From the NCBI RefSeq assembly GCF_026625565.1, contig NZ_CP112998.1:2501-66500 (forward strand): a stretch of 64,000 nucleotides of DNA. Direction: 5' to 3'. The translations under genes were made by a program, and so were the position numbers. Below, one piece after another: positions 1-9,544 of the stretch. Under the pieces are notes generated by a model, which saw only the letters and a program-made list of their open reading frames with translations, searched no databases and was not told the origin of the DNA. The stretch comes from Dyadobacter pollutisoli (GTDB taxonomy: Bacteria; Bacteroidota; Bacteroidia; Cytophagales; Spirosomataceae). Within the stretch, counting starts at the first letter, position 1; every line of letters begins with the position of its first letter.

Positions 1-2125
<2,125 letters not shown>

Positions 2126-2288
2126 TTACACTTCTTATTTTTCTCTTCTACTTCCAATATGACATGAAATGAGCCTATAAGTTTATTAGTTCATGAGTCA
2201 ATGAGTAAAGAATACTCATAAACTTTAAACTCATAGACTTTAAACTCTAACTCAAAGATATTGTTGCTAATAACCAACAAAGACCTTG

Positions 2289-2398
2289 TTGGTGGCTATT
2301 GGCCTGGTGTTCACCTCTTCCCATCCCGAACAGAGAAGTTAAGCCCAGAACCGCCGATGATACTTGGATCAAACCTGGTAAAGTAGGTAGCCGCCACA
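2289..2398 (+). rRNA. rrf: 5S ribosomal RNA
   Basis: A normal-length 5S rRNA about 165 bases after the 23S end. The terminal helix is visible: 'ggtggcta' at 2291-2298 pairs with 'tagccgcc' at 2388-2395 with one G-U pair. The conserved loop C stretch 'cccgaacagagaagttaag' and the 'cgccgatgatact' block are both present. It completes the rRNA operon and is followed directly by a terminator. The intervening 2126-2288 spacer is AT-rich and holds no tRNA. Confidence 0.95.
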
Positions 2399-2407
2399 AT
2401 ACCATAT

Positions 2408-2438
2408 CAAAGACCATCTCAAAAGGATGGTCTTTTTT
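2408..2438 (+). terminator. Rho-independent terminator of the rRNA operon
   Basis: The stem 'aaagaccatc' / 'gatggtcttt' encloses a short loop and is followed by a run of seven Ts. It starts about ten bases after the 5S 3' end. Confidence 0.85.
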
Positions 2439-2439
2439 T

Positions 2440-2619
2440 GTGTTTACCTCTTTCCACTCGCCCGCGAGCCCGGTCCGGACAGAGAAGTTAAGCGGGGCTG
2501 CCTAAGCCGGGGGCGCCCAGCCAGCGTGGCCCGACCCAGAACCGCCGATGATACTTGGACTGGGCGTCCCCGATCAAACCTGGTAAAGTAGGTCGGGCCG
2601 CGTAGGTAGCCGCCACAAT
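2440..2619 (+). pseudogene. Degenerate 5S rRNA-like copy with GC-rich paired insertions
   Basis: Blocks identical or nearly identical to the upstream 5S occur in the same order: 'acctctttcc', 'acagagaagttaagc', 'ccagaaccgccgatgatact', 'atcaaacctggtaaagtagg' and 'taggtagccgccacaata'. The first ~20 bases, including the 5' strand of helix I, are missing. Between the blocks sit four GC-rich insertions at about 2456-2478, 2494-2535, 2559-2572 and 2593-2606. Segment 2507-2519 is complementary to 2560-2572 (13 bp, one G-U) and 2525-2535 is complementary to 2592-2602 (11 bp, one G-U). Without helix I it is unlikely to serve as 5S rRNA. Whether it is transcribed, or is a decayed or elaborated relic, cannot be told from sequence. 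Confidence 0.75.
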
Positions 2620-2628
2620 ACCATCTCA

Positions 2629-2659
2629 AAAACCGTCTCATAAGGATGGTCTTTTTTTG
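2629..2659 (+). terminator. Terminator copy after the degenerate 5S
   Basis: This is a near repeat of the first rRNA terminator: 'aaccgtc' pairs with 'gatggt' (with a G-U) and a run of seven Ts follows. The 5S-plus-terminator unit therefore appears to have been duplicated as a whole. Confidence 0.65.
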
Positions 2660-2690
2660 TGCCTGATGCCACGATATTCACCTCTTCCCG
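2660..2690 (+). pseudogene. Third, short 5S-like fragment
   Basis: 'gcctgatg' followed, after about eight extra bases, by 'ttcacctcttccc' matches the 5' part of the normal 5S ('gcctggtgttcacctcttccc' region). Homology stops after that. It is a remnant only. Confidence 0.5.
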
Positions 2691-2861
2691 GCAAGAATTC
2701 GGCAATCTCCACAAGCTCTCGTCGTCAGTGGTTTTAGTAGCGTCTTTTATTTTCCGACATTTTGGCGTTGTTTTTCGCATTTATTTTACCATTAAATAAA
2801 TCAACTCCGCCTCTGACTGGTATTTATTCCTAATAGGAAGGTCTTCACCTAGATTTAGATT

Positions 2862-2885
2862 ATCCCTTTTCGAGCGAAAAGGGAT
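2862..2885 (+). other. Perfect 11-bp-arm hairpin upstream of the next gene
   Basis: 'atcccttttcg' and 'cgaaaagggat' form an exact inverted repeat with a two-base spacer, ending 27 bases before the start codon at 2913. There is no T-run after it, so it is not a standard terminator. It could shape a leader RNA or be a protein-binding site. The rest of 2690-2912 shows nothing recognisable. Confidence 0.6.
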
Positions 2886-2912
2886 TCACACTTTCTAATC
2901 ATCTTCATTCAA

Positions 2913-3377
2913 ATGGGCAAGCCAATCAGAAAATTCAGAGAAAAACTAAGCAGTTCCTCATCCAATGATTTTAACCTTGAGGAATTTAAAAAAGCCTTGA
3001 AAGATCTGACGAAAAACCCGTCGGCCGAAAACCTCGGCCGCATCAATCATATCCGCCGCTGGTTTGTGCTTTCCACAGGTGTAATGGAAGGCATTAGCAG
3101 GCAGGTAGAAGGGCTAACCCGGAAGTTGAGGAATCCCAACGAGGAAGATATGCAGATAATATATGCTTTGATTTCTTCATGCCGGTATCTAGCTACAAAT
3201 TCCGAGCTATTGGTAACGGATTACGAGATTTTATTGGAAGGAGGAATCTTAGTAACGGAAATTGACGATTTTAAAGAAGCATGCCTATGCGTCAAAAAGG
3301 CTACCTTTTACATTGAGTCTGTCTATTTAAGTTTACCGAACAGACAGGAAGTTAATGACTTGGTAAGGAGAAATTGA
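2913..3377 (+). CDS. Hypothetical protein, helical, 154 aa
   Basis: I do not recognise this protein. It has no signal peptide or membrane segment, and it reads as mostly helical with many charged residues. The N-terminus (MGKPIRKFREKLSSSSS) is basic and serine-rich, followed by an acidic/basic helical stretch to about residue 80. The second half has LISSCRYLATNSELL and a segment with three cysteines or near-cysteines (EACLCVKKA). It stands alone between the rRNA operon and gnd, with a strong hairpin in front. Codon use looks like that of the neighbours, so it is probably a real gene of unknown role. Confidence 0.6.
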   Translation: MGKPIRKFREKLSSSSSNDFNLEEFKKALKDLTKNPSAENLGRINHIRRWFVLSTGVMEGISRQVEGLTRKLRNPNEEDMQIIYALISSCRYLATNSELLVTDYEILLEGGILVTEIDDFKEACLCVKKATFYIESVYLSLPNRQEVNDLVRRN

Positions 3378-3558
3378 GTGGCAAGAAAATGATCCAATTT
3401 AATCATGCTGTATTAACTAGGATCTGCCAGCGATAACTCTTGTTATAGTCACTAATGACTATGCTTCAAGACGATAGTAGATAAAATTAGCTACAAAGCG
3501 AATCGGGTAGCGTAAATTCCTTTATTATTGCAACTTCTTTATTCAAGACGCTTAAATT

Positions 3559-4971
3559 ATGTCAAAGAACTTATTCGATTTTGGAATGATCGGGCTGGGT
3601 GTAATGGGTAGAAACCTGTTGCTCAACATGGCTGATCATGGCTTTTCTGTTGTCGGTTTCGATAAGGATAAAGCTAAAAACTCTGCTTTGGAGGCCTCGG
3701 CAACGCCAGGAACAACGGTAAAGGGAGTGTCCGAGCTTTCGCAAATGATCCAGCTTTTGCAGAGGCCCCGGAAGGTTATGATGCTCGTTCCGGCAGGCCA
3801 GCCCGTCGACGATGTGATTGCATCATTGTTACCACTTTTGGAAAAAGGTGATGTCATTATCGACGGAGGAAATTCTCATTATACAGATACTTTGAGGAGG
3901 GTGAAATACCTTCGTGATAAGGAAATCCATTTTATGGGTATAGGTGTTTCTGGCGGCGAGCAAGGTGCCCGTACAGGCCCGAGCATTATGCCTGGCGGAG
4001 ATCAGTCGGCGTATGAAAATGTGCGACCAATGCTCGAAGCCATTGCAGCCAAAGTGGGAGATACTCCATGTGTTGCTTATTTAGGTAAGGAAGGCGCAGG
4101 TCATTATGTGAAAATGGTTCATAATGGTATCGAGTACGCGATTATGCAATTGATCAGCGAGTCATACGCCATTTTGAAATATGCAGGACTGAGCAATCAG
4201 CAATTGCATGAAGTTTTCAAGAGCTGGAATGAAGGTAAGCTTCAATCTTTCCTGGTTGAAATTACTGCTGATATATTTTTGCAAAAAGATGATAAAACCG
4301 ATGCGCATCTGGTAGATGTCATTTCTGACAAAGCAGGTTCGAAAGGTACCGGGAAATGGACTTCCCAGGATTCAATGGAGCTGCCGGTGGCGGTGCCGGT
4401 GATTGATACGGCTGTCGCAATGCGCACGGTGTCGGGATATAAAGATGAAAGAGTGAAGGCATCTGAGCTTTACAGTAGCAATGCGACTTTTTCTGGTGAT
4501 ATCGATGAATTGATCCAGCAGGTTCATGATGCACTGTATTTTGCCACAATCCTAAGCTATGCACAGGGACTTGCCATGTTGTTTCAGGCGTCCAAGGACT
4601 TAAATATGGATATCCCGCTACCGGAAGTGGTAAGTGTTTGGAGAGGAGGCTGTATTATCAGGTCTTCCTTATTGGAAGTATTCACCAGTGCATACCGCCA
4701 GTCACCGGAATTATCCAATATTTTACTGAACCAAGAAGTAGCTTCACTCGTTAAATCGGTAGAAGATAATACGCGTTCTCTGATAGCTTTCGCGGCGAAA
4801 TCAGGAACTCCGGCAGCGGCCCTAATGGCTTCTCTGGCATATTTTGACGCATATCGCAGCGAAAGAATGCCAACGAACCTGATCCAGGCCCAGCGTGACT
4901 ATTTCGGAGCGCATACTTATCAACGTACTGATATCCCCGGTACATTTCATACAGAATGGGGTCAACAATAA
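3559..4971 (+). CDS. gnd: 6-phosphogluconate dehydrogenase (decarboxylating)
   Basis: This enzyme oxidises 6-phosphogluconate with NADP+ to ribulose 5-phosphate and CO2 in the oxidative pentose phosphate pathway. The N-terminal Rossmann motif is GLGVMGRNLLLNMADHG (residues 12-28). The family signature VSGGEQGARTGPSIMPGG lies near 130-147 and the catalytic GHYVKMVHNGIEY near 182-194. At 470 residues it is full length for the family. It is first in a three-gene operon: zwf starts 12 bases after its stop and pgl follows, so all enzymes from glucose 6-phosphate to ribulose 5-phosphate are together. Confidence 0.97.
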   Translation: MSKNLFDFGMIGLGVMGRNLLLNMADHGFSVVGFDKDKAKNSALEASATPGTTVKGVSELSQMIQLLQRPRKVMMLVPAGQPVDDVIASLLPLLEKGDVIIDGGNSHYTDTLRRVKYLRDKEIHFMGIGVSGGEQGARTGPSIMPGGDQSAYENVRPMLEAIAAKVGDTPCVAYLGKEGAGHYVKMVHNGIEYAIMQLISESYAILKYAGLSNQQLHEVFKSWNEGKLQSFLVEITADIFLQKDDKTDAHLVDVISDKAGSKGTGKWTSQDSMELPVAVPVIDTAVAMRTVSGYKDERVKASELYSSNATFSGDIDELIQQVHDALYFATILSYAQGLAMLFQASKDLNMDIPLPEVVSVWRGGCIIRSSLLEVFTSAYRQSPELSNILLNQEVASLVKSVEDNTRSLIAFAAKSGTPAAALMASLAYFDAYRSERMPTNLIQAQRDYFGAHTYQRTDIPGTFHTEWGQQ

Positions 4972-4983
4972 ATCGGAAATTAT

Positions 4984-6492
4984 ATGCAAAGCAATAAACG
5001 TCCTCCTGCCTCGATAGTATTTATTTTCGGGGGAAGCGGGGACCTTAATTACAGAAAACTTACTCCGGCGCTCTATAATTTATTTTTGGACAACTGGATG
5101 CCTGAGCAATTTGCAATTGCAGGTATCGGAAGAAGTCCTTATACCAATGAGGCTTACCACGAACATTTGCTGGATGGTGTGACCAAATTTTCGCGTCGCA
5201 AAGGAAAGCAGAATGGTCATTGGACTGAGTTCAGCCAGCACGTTTCCTACCTACAAATGGACGGTGATGATGCGGCGGCATACCACAAGATTACGGATCT
5301 TGTAAAAGAAAAAGAAGAGGAATGGGGAGTACATCCCAATGTGATCTTTTACCTCGCGGTAGCTCCGCAACTGGTACCTTCTATAGCTCAGAAACTTGGG
5401 GCACTTCAAATATGTCATGATAAAAGTACTACCCGGATCGTTGTTGAGAAACCATTCGGCCATGATCTCGAAAGTGCGCACGAACTGAATCAATTGCTTT
5501 CGGGCATGTTTGCGGAGGAGCAGATTTTCAGAATTGACCATTATCTGGGTAAAGAAACCGTTCAGAATATCCTTGCATTGCGTTTTGCCAATGCGCTTTT
5601 CGAGCCATTGTGGAACCGCAATTACATTGACCATATCCAGATCACAGCTGCTGAAAGCGTTGGTTTGGAAGGACGAGGTGGCTATTTTGAACATGCGGGA
5701 GCGTTGCGCGATATGGTTCAAAACCACATTCTTCAGATCCTTTGTATGATCGCGATGGAGCCACCGGTATCCTTCGACGCCAATGAGATCCGCAATAAGA
5801 AGGTAGACGTACTGAACGCGATCCGCCGTATTACCAAAGACCAGGTACATGACTTTGCCGTTCGCGGACAATATTCGGGAGGCTGGAAAAAAGGTGAGAA
5901 AGTGGTGGGATACCGTCAGGAAGAAGGTGTTAACCCACAGTCAAACATCGATACTTTTGCCGCTGCGAAATTCTATATTGACAACTGGCGCTGGCAGGGA
6001 GTACCTTTCTATGTTCGTACCGGTAAGTACCTGAATCAGAAAGCTACCCACATTACTTTGCAGTTCAAGCCTGCACCACATTACGCATTCCCATCGGAAT
6101 CAGCAGAATCATGGCGCTCGAACAGGTTGACTATCAGTATTCAACCCAATATGGATATCAGTATCCGTTTCCAGGCCAAACGTCCCGGTCAAACCATGAC
6201 GCTGGACCCTGTTGATATGACTTTTGACTACGACGCAGTGGCTGGCGAGCATGCTCCCGAGGCATACGAGACTTTGCTGCTTGACGTACTAGAGGGGGAT
6301 GCAACATTGTTTATGCGTAACGACCAGGTGGACGCTGCATGGAAAGTGATCATGCCAATATTGGAAACATGGGAAAGCAGGATTCCTCAGGACTTCCCGA
6401 ACTATGCGCCAGATTCGTGGGGCCCAGACGGTGCCGATGCATTGATCGCACGCGACGGGCATACCTGGATCAACGTACCGCCAATTCCCTGA
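4984..6492 (+). CDS. zwf: Glucose-6-phosphate 1-dehydrogenase
   Basis: It catalyses the first step of the oxidative pentose phosphate pathway, glucose 6-phosphate plus NADP+ to 6-phosphogluconolactone. The coenzyme-binding start is IVFIFGGSGDLNYRKL. The substrate-binding/active-site motif FRIDHYLGKETVQNI lies near residue 180, and VEKPFGHDLESA near 155. At 502 aa it has normal length. It sits 12 bases after gnd and 3 bases before pgl, so the three are surely co-transcribed. In this order the second reaction product (lactone) is hydrolysed by the next gene's enzyme. Confidence 0.97.
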   Translation: MQSNKRPPASIVFIFGGSGDLNYRKLTPALYNLFLDNWMPEQFAIAGIGRSPYTNEAYHEHLLDGVTKFSRRKGKQNGHWTEFSQHVSYLQMDGDDAAAYHKITDLVKEKEEEWGVHPNVIFYLAVAPQLVPSIAQKLGALQICHDKSTTRIVVEKPFGHDLESAHELNQLLSGMFAEEQIFRIDHYLGKETVQNILALRFANALFEPLWNRNYIDHIQITAAESVGLEGRGGYFEHAGALRDMVQNHILQILCMIAMEPPVSFDANEIRNKKVDVLNAIRRITKDQVHDFAVRGQYSGGWKKGEKVVGYRQEEGVNPQSNIDTFAAAKFYIDNWRWQGVPFYVRTGKYLNQKATHITLQFKPAPHYAFPSESAESWRSNRLTISIQPNMDISIRFQAKRPGQTMTLDPVDMTFDYDAVAGEHAPEAYETLLLDVLEGDATLFMRNDQVDAAWKVIMPILETWESRIPQDFPNYAPDSWGPDGADALIARDGHTWINVPPIP

Positions 6493-6495
6493 CGC

Positions 6496-7215
6496 ATGGA
6501 AATACATATTGGTAAGAATTCAAAAGATCTGAGCAGCAAGCTGGCTGAGTGGTTTTCGGAATACATTCAGGAAGTGCTGGGCAAGCAGGATCGCTTTACA
6601 TTTGTTTTGTCAGGTGGCAGTACCCCCAAGCAATTGTACGCATTGCTTGCAGAGGCGCCTTATAGCGAATCGATTCCGTGGAACCGCATTCATTTTTTCT
6701 GGGGTGACGAGCGCGCAGTACCTTTTGAAGATTCGCGTAATAATGCACGCATGTGTTACGACGAATTGCTGGACAAGGTACCTGTTGTAGCTGAAAATAT
6801 CCACGTAATGCGCACAGACATTGCGCCGGAACTGGCAGCTGCGGAATATGAACAGGTACTGAAAACGTATTTTAACGGTTCAGAAACTACATTTGACTTT
6901 GTGTTGCTTGGCATGGGTGACGATGGACATACATTATCATTGTTCCCAGGAACTCAGGTAATTCATGAGCAAAATGATTGGGTAAAAGCCTTTTTTCTCG
7001 CTGCGCAGGATATGTACCGCATTACCCTTACAGCGCCTTTGGTCAATGAAGCTGCTTGTGTGGCTTTTCTGGCAACCGGTGCTGGCAAGGCTGAGACGCT
7101 GAAACATGTGCTGAAAGGCGAGCAAAATCTGGATCTTTATCCGTCGCAGATCATTAAGCCTGCAAAAGGACAATTACATTGGTTTATCGATGAAGCAGCA
7201 GCAGCTTTGATCTGA
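6496..7215 (+). CDS. pgl: 6-phosphogluconolactonase
   Basis: It hydrolyses 6-phosphogluconolactone to 6-phosphogluconate, linking Zwf to Gnd. It is a DevB/SOL-type lactonase of the NagB-like fold: the phosphate-binding SGGSTPKQLYALL lies near residues 39-51, FFWGDERAVP near 68-77, and the GMGDDGHTLSLFPG block near 139-152. Length (239 aa) is typical. It starts 3 bases after the zwf stop and ends the operon just before a clear terminator at 7241. Confidence 0.95.
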   Translation: MEIHIGKNSKDLSSKLAEWFSEYIQEVLGKQDRFTFVLSGGSTPKQLYALLAEAPYSESIPWNRIHFFWGDERAVPFEDSRNNARMCYDELLDKVPVVAENIHVMRTDIAPELAAAEYEQVLKTYFNGSETTFDFVLLGMGDDGHTLSLFPGTQVIHEQNDWVKAFFLAAQDMYRITLTAPLVNEAACVAFLATGAGKAETLKHVLKGEQNLDLYPSQIIKPAKGQLHWFIDEAAAALI

Positions 7216-7240
7216 GCCTATCGTAGCATAGAATGAAGCA

Positions 7241-7277
7241 AATAGGAGCATACCATCTGGTGTGCTCCTATTGTTTT
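7241..7277 (+). terminator. Terminator of gnd-zwf-pgl
   Basis: A 14-bp stem ('aataggagcatacc' with 'ggtgtgctcctatt', one G-U pair) and a four-base loop are followed by 'gtttt', 25 bases after the pgl stop. Confidence 0.85.
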
Positions 7278-7381
7278 ATAAGGCTTTTTATGCGTTCAAC
7301 ATTCCAGAATACCATTAGATAAAAACAATGGAATCTATACTTGTGGGAATGTTACTTTTATTGGAAACAAACCTCACAAAC

Positions 7382-7558
7382 ATGGTACACATTCTTAAAA
7401 TTATCGCCGTAATCATCCTGATTACCTATTCCCTCCAACTTGTCAATGCCCAGTCCGACCTGCTTGTTTTCGGCGGTTTAGGGATCATTGGCGTGGCCAT
7501 TTACTTATTGGTGGCGGATTTCAGTCAGTTTATTAACCTTTTAAAATCTAAACTATGA
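7382..7558 (+). CDS. Small two-TM membrane protein
   Basis: A 58-residue protein starting MVHILKIIAVIILITYSLQ; an in-frame ATG at 7328 would add 18 residues (MESILVGMLLLLETNLTN) and cannot be excluded. Two hydrophobic segments are visible (about residues 4-17 and 27-44), with a short loop containing NAQSDLL. It overlaps the following SPFH gene by four bases (ATGA), suggesting translational coupling and a shared membrane role. I do not recognise the family. Confidence 0.6.
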   Translation: MVHILKIIAVIILITYSLQLVNAQSDLLVFGGLGIIGVAIYLLVADFSQFINLLKSKL

Positions 7559-8394
7559 TGACTCTCGGTAGAAAAATTATGATTGGAGTTGCGGCATTTG
7601 TTCTTTTGATAATTGTCGTGGTGATTCAACCATTTACATTCGAAAATATTGATGCAGGAAATGTCGGGATCAGAATTAACTTGTACGGAACTGATAAAGG
7701 TGTAGATAATATCACATTGGTAACCGGCCGCGTGTGGTACAATGCGTGGACTACCAAAATCATTGAATTCCCTACTTATACACAGAGTGTTGACTATGAT
7801 TCGTTTGTTATCACCACCAAAGACGCAGCGGAATTTAAAGTTGACCCAAAACTGAACTACCATATTAATCCTGACAAAGTCCCACAGATCTACCGCCAAT
7901 ACAGGAGACCGTTAGGAGAGATTCAGCAGGGTTTTATGAAAAATACCATTTACGACGCCTATCGCATCGTAGCCAATTCATTCACTTCCGACAGTGTAAT
8001 GTCGAACAGGGAAGTGTTTGAGGACCGTGTTCAGAATGTATTGACGAAAACATTGGGAAAAGACGGATTCATTTACGACCAGTTAACCTCCGCGATTACG
8101 CCTCCTCCATCCCTTCGTCAGATGATCGATGAAAAGAATACTTCGATTCAGGCTAGACTGAAAGCGGAAAACATGGCAAAACAAGCGGAAGCAGAAGCGA
8201 AAGTGATCATTGCGCGGGCAGAAGGTCAGGCAAAAGCGACATTGATCAAGGCCCGGGCAGAAGCGGAAGCCAACGAACTTCGCCAGAAAACCATTACACC
8301 ATTGCTGATCCAGCAAGAATGGGTCGCCAAATGGAATGGCGTACTGCCGACGACCAACGCCGGAGGTGCAAGTTTAATGCTGGGGATTAAGTAG
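7555..8394 (+). CDS. SPFH/Band 7 (prohibitin-like) membrane protein
   Basis: A membrane-anchored SPFH-domain protein. The N-terminal TM segment (about residues 8-25, IMIGVAAFVLLIIVVVIQ) is followed by the Band 7 domain (FTFENIDAGNVGIRIN... through about 190). A charged coiled coil rich in Ala, Glu and Lys follows (about 195-245, KAENMAKQAEAEAKVIIARAE type), and the C-terminal tail ends GGASLMLGIK. Such proteins form ring-like scaffolds in membrane microdomains and often associate with FtsH or other proteases; no protease is adjacent here. Translationally coupled to the upstream small membrane protein. Confidence 0.85.
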   Translation: MMTLGRKIMIGVAAFVLLIIVVVIQPFTFENIDAGNVGIRINLYGTDKGVDNITLVTGRVWYNAWTTKIIEFPTYTQSVDYDSFVITTKDAAEFKVDPKLNYHINPDKVPQIYRQYRRPLGEIQQGFMKNTIYDAYRIVANSFTSDSVMSNREVFEDRVQNVLTKTLGKDGFIYDQLTSAITPPPSLRQMIDEKNTSIQARLKAENMAKQAEAEAKVIIARAEGQAKATLIKARAEAEANELRQKTITPLLIQQEWVAKWNGVLPTTNAGGASLMLGIK

Positions 8395-8422
8395 GAGGGC
8401 GCAGCCATCTCCGGCGTCCAAG

Positions 8423-8442
8423 CCCAGGGTTTAAACCCTGGG
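8423..8442. repeat. Perfect 20-bp palindrome (REP-like)
   Basis: A perfect palindrome with arms 'cccagggttt' / 'aaaccctggg' lies between the convergent SPFH and GIN-domain genes. Intergenic palindromes of this kind are often dispersed REP-type repeats. Only one copy is seen in this window, so that status is a guess. Confidence 0.5.
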
Positions 8443-8451
8443 TTAGTGGGA

Positions 8452-8465
8452 TATAGGATCCTATA
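8452..8465. repeat. Perfect 14-bp palindrome overlapping a stop codon
   Basis: 'tataggatcctata' is a perfect palindrome that overlaps the stop codon of the minus-strand gene ending at 8461, ten bases from the 20-bp palindrome. The two may act together as a bidirectional stop or repeat unit. Confidence 0.4.
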
Positions 8466-9141
8466 GTGGGCCCATCTTCCTGAGCAGGCTTCCGGGTAGG
8501 CTGATATGTGCTGAACTATCAACTTTTGCATTGAACGTCTTCAAAACGTCTTTTTCGATTAGCAGGGTACTGCTGTCTTTTACAGCCATGTTTGCCGTTC
8601 CGAAAGCATTCTTTGCTTCGAGTTTGGCAAAAGCACCTTTGCTGACCTGTACATTCAAATTCTTGATGTCATTGTCGACAAGGCCAAATCCGCTGCCATT
8701 TTGGTTGATAAGCATGTTTTCACCTTTCCAATCTCGTAATTTCCAGGTAATATCTTCAGCCTCTACACTGGTGATAGTAGGCGCGAAAATGTAGAATGAC
8801 GGCACTGAGTTGAGCTTCATTGCAGAAGTTAGCCCATTAGGTGATCCGTCCCTTTTGTAAGTAAGTCTCAAAGTATCTCCCACTACGTCCACGTCCAGAT
8901 AACGGTGTTCGGGCATCATTCTGATCTCGTACGTGTCGCCCTGCCGTATCTCGGTTAAGCCCAATTCCTTTCCTTCCAGTTTTACATGTTTAAAAGGTTT
9001 AAGAGACTCCATTTTGTAGCCCGCGTAGGGATTCTTTCTATCTATATTGTCAAATTCTGCCTTTAATACCAAATTGGAACCCACGGTGATGAGCAAAACC
9101 ATGGATATCAGCACGGCCAAAAGAATATTGCTAGCTTTCAT
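8461..9141 (-). CDS. GIN-domain (DUF2807-like) anchored protein
   Basis: A 226-aa protein with an N-terminal signal anchor (about residues 6-27, ILLAVLISMVLLITVGSNLVL) and a repetitive beta-rich exported domain. The pattern of short strands ending in small residues (NLNVQVSKGAFAKLEAKNAF, TANMAVKDSSTLLIE) resembles the 'auto-transporter adhesin head GIN' family common in Bacteroidota. It is last in a minus-strand operon after an ABC ATPase, a membrane subunit and a GntR regulator, ten bases after the regulator gene. Its role in that operon is unknown. Confidence 0.65.
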   Translation of the reverse strand: MKASNILLAVLISMVLLITVGSNLVLKAEFDNIDRKNPYAGYKMESLKPFKHVKLEGKELGLTEIRQGDTYEIRMMPEHRYLDVDVVGDTLRLTYKRDGSPNGLTSAMKLNSVPSFYIFAPTITSVEAEDITWKLRDWKGENMLINQNGSGFGLVDNDIKNLNVQVSKGAFAKLEAKNAFGTANMAVKDSSTLLIEKDVLKTFNAKVDSSAHISLPGSLLRKMGPL

Positions 9142-9151
9142 AAATTCGTTA

Positions 9152-9532
9152 TTAACTGTTGACTGGATAGGTTTCTGCTATGAATTTGGAGTATCGGGCT
9201 TCGATCTCTTCAATACTTACATTCAAAAGATAGAGTGTCTTGAAAAATTCGGGCAGCTCGCTTTCGAGAAACCTTTCCTTTCGATAGTTGAGGATCTTCT
9301 CATTTGCATTATCCTCTGCCGAATACCCAATTCCCCTTTTATTAAATATAATTTCTCTGGTTTGAAGAAAATCATAAGTTCTCATGACCGTATTGGGGTT
9401 AACCTCTAAGGCACTTGCTAAATCCCTGACGGAGGGAATACGCTCTCCAGGAGGCCATTTTCCAAGTAATATCTGCTCGCAGAGGTAGTCGGCGATCTGT
9501 AAGTATATAGACTGTTTGTCTTTAAATTCCAT
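9152..9532 (-). CDS. GntR-family regulator, YtrA type
   Basis: A 126-residue protein. The N-terminal winged helix (QIADYLCEQILLGKWPPGERIPSVRDLASALEVNPNTVMRTYDFLQ, split here over residues 10-57) is classic GntR. The short C-terminal part without an effector domain is typical of the YtrA subfamily, which regulates linked ABC transporters. It lies in the same operon as the ABC genes, 12 bases after the permease. The 24-bp palindrome at 11311-11334, just in front of the operon, is a natural candidate for its operator, giving autoregulation (inference). Confidence 0.88.
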   Translation of the reverse strand: MEFKDKQSIYLQIADYLCEQILLGKWPPGERIPSVRDLASALEVNPNTVMRTYDFLQTREIIFNKRGIGYSAEDNANEKILNYRKERFLESELPEFFKTLYLLNVSIEEIEARYSKFIAETYPVNS

Positions 9533-9544
9533 TCGTATGCCAGA

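Noticed and set aside
2574..2780. 68-codon minus-strand frame over the degenerate 5S region
   Set aside because: Crosses the terminator and 5S-like blocks; not protein-like.
5251..5871. 206-codon frame antisense to zwf
   Set aside because: Entirely opposite a clear enzyme gene, with no homology-like features or start context.
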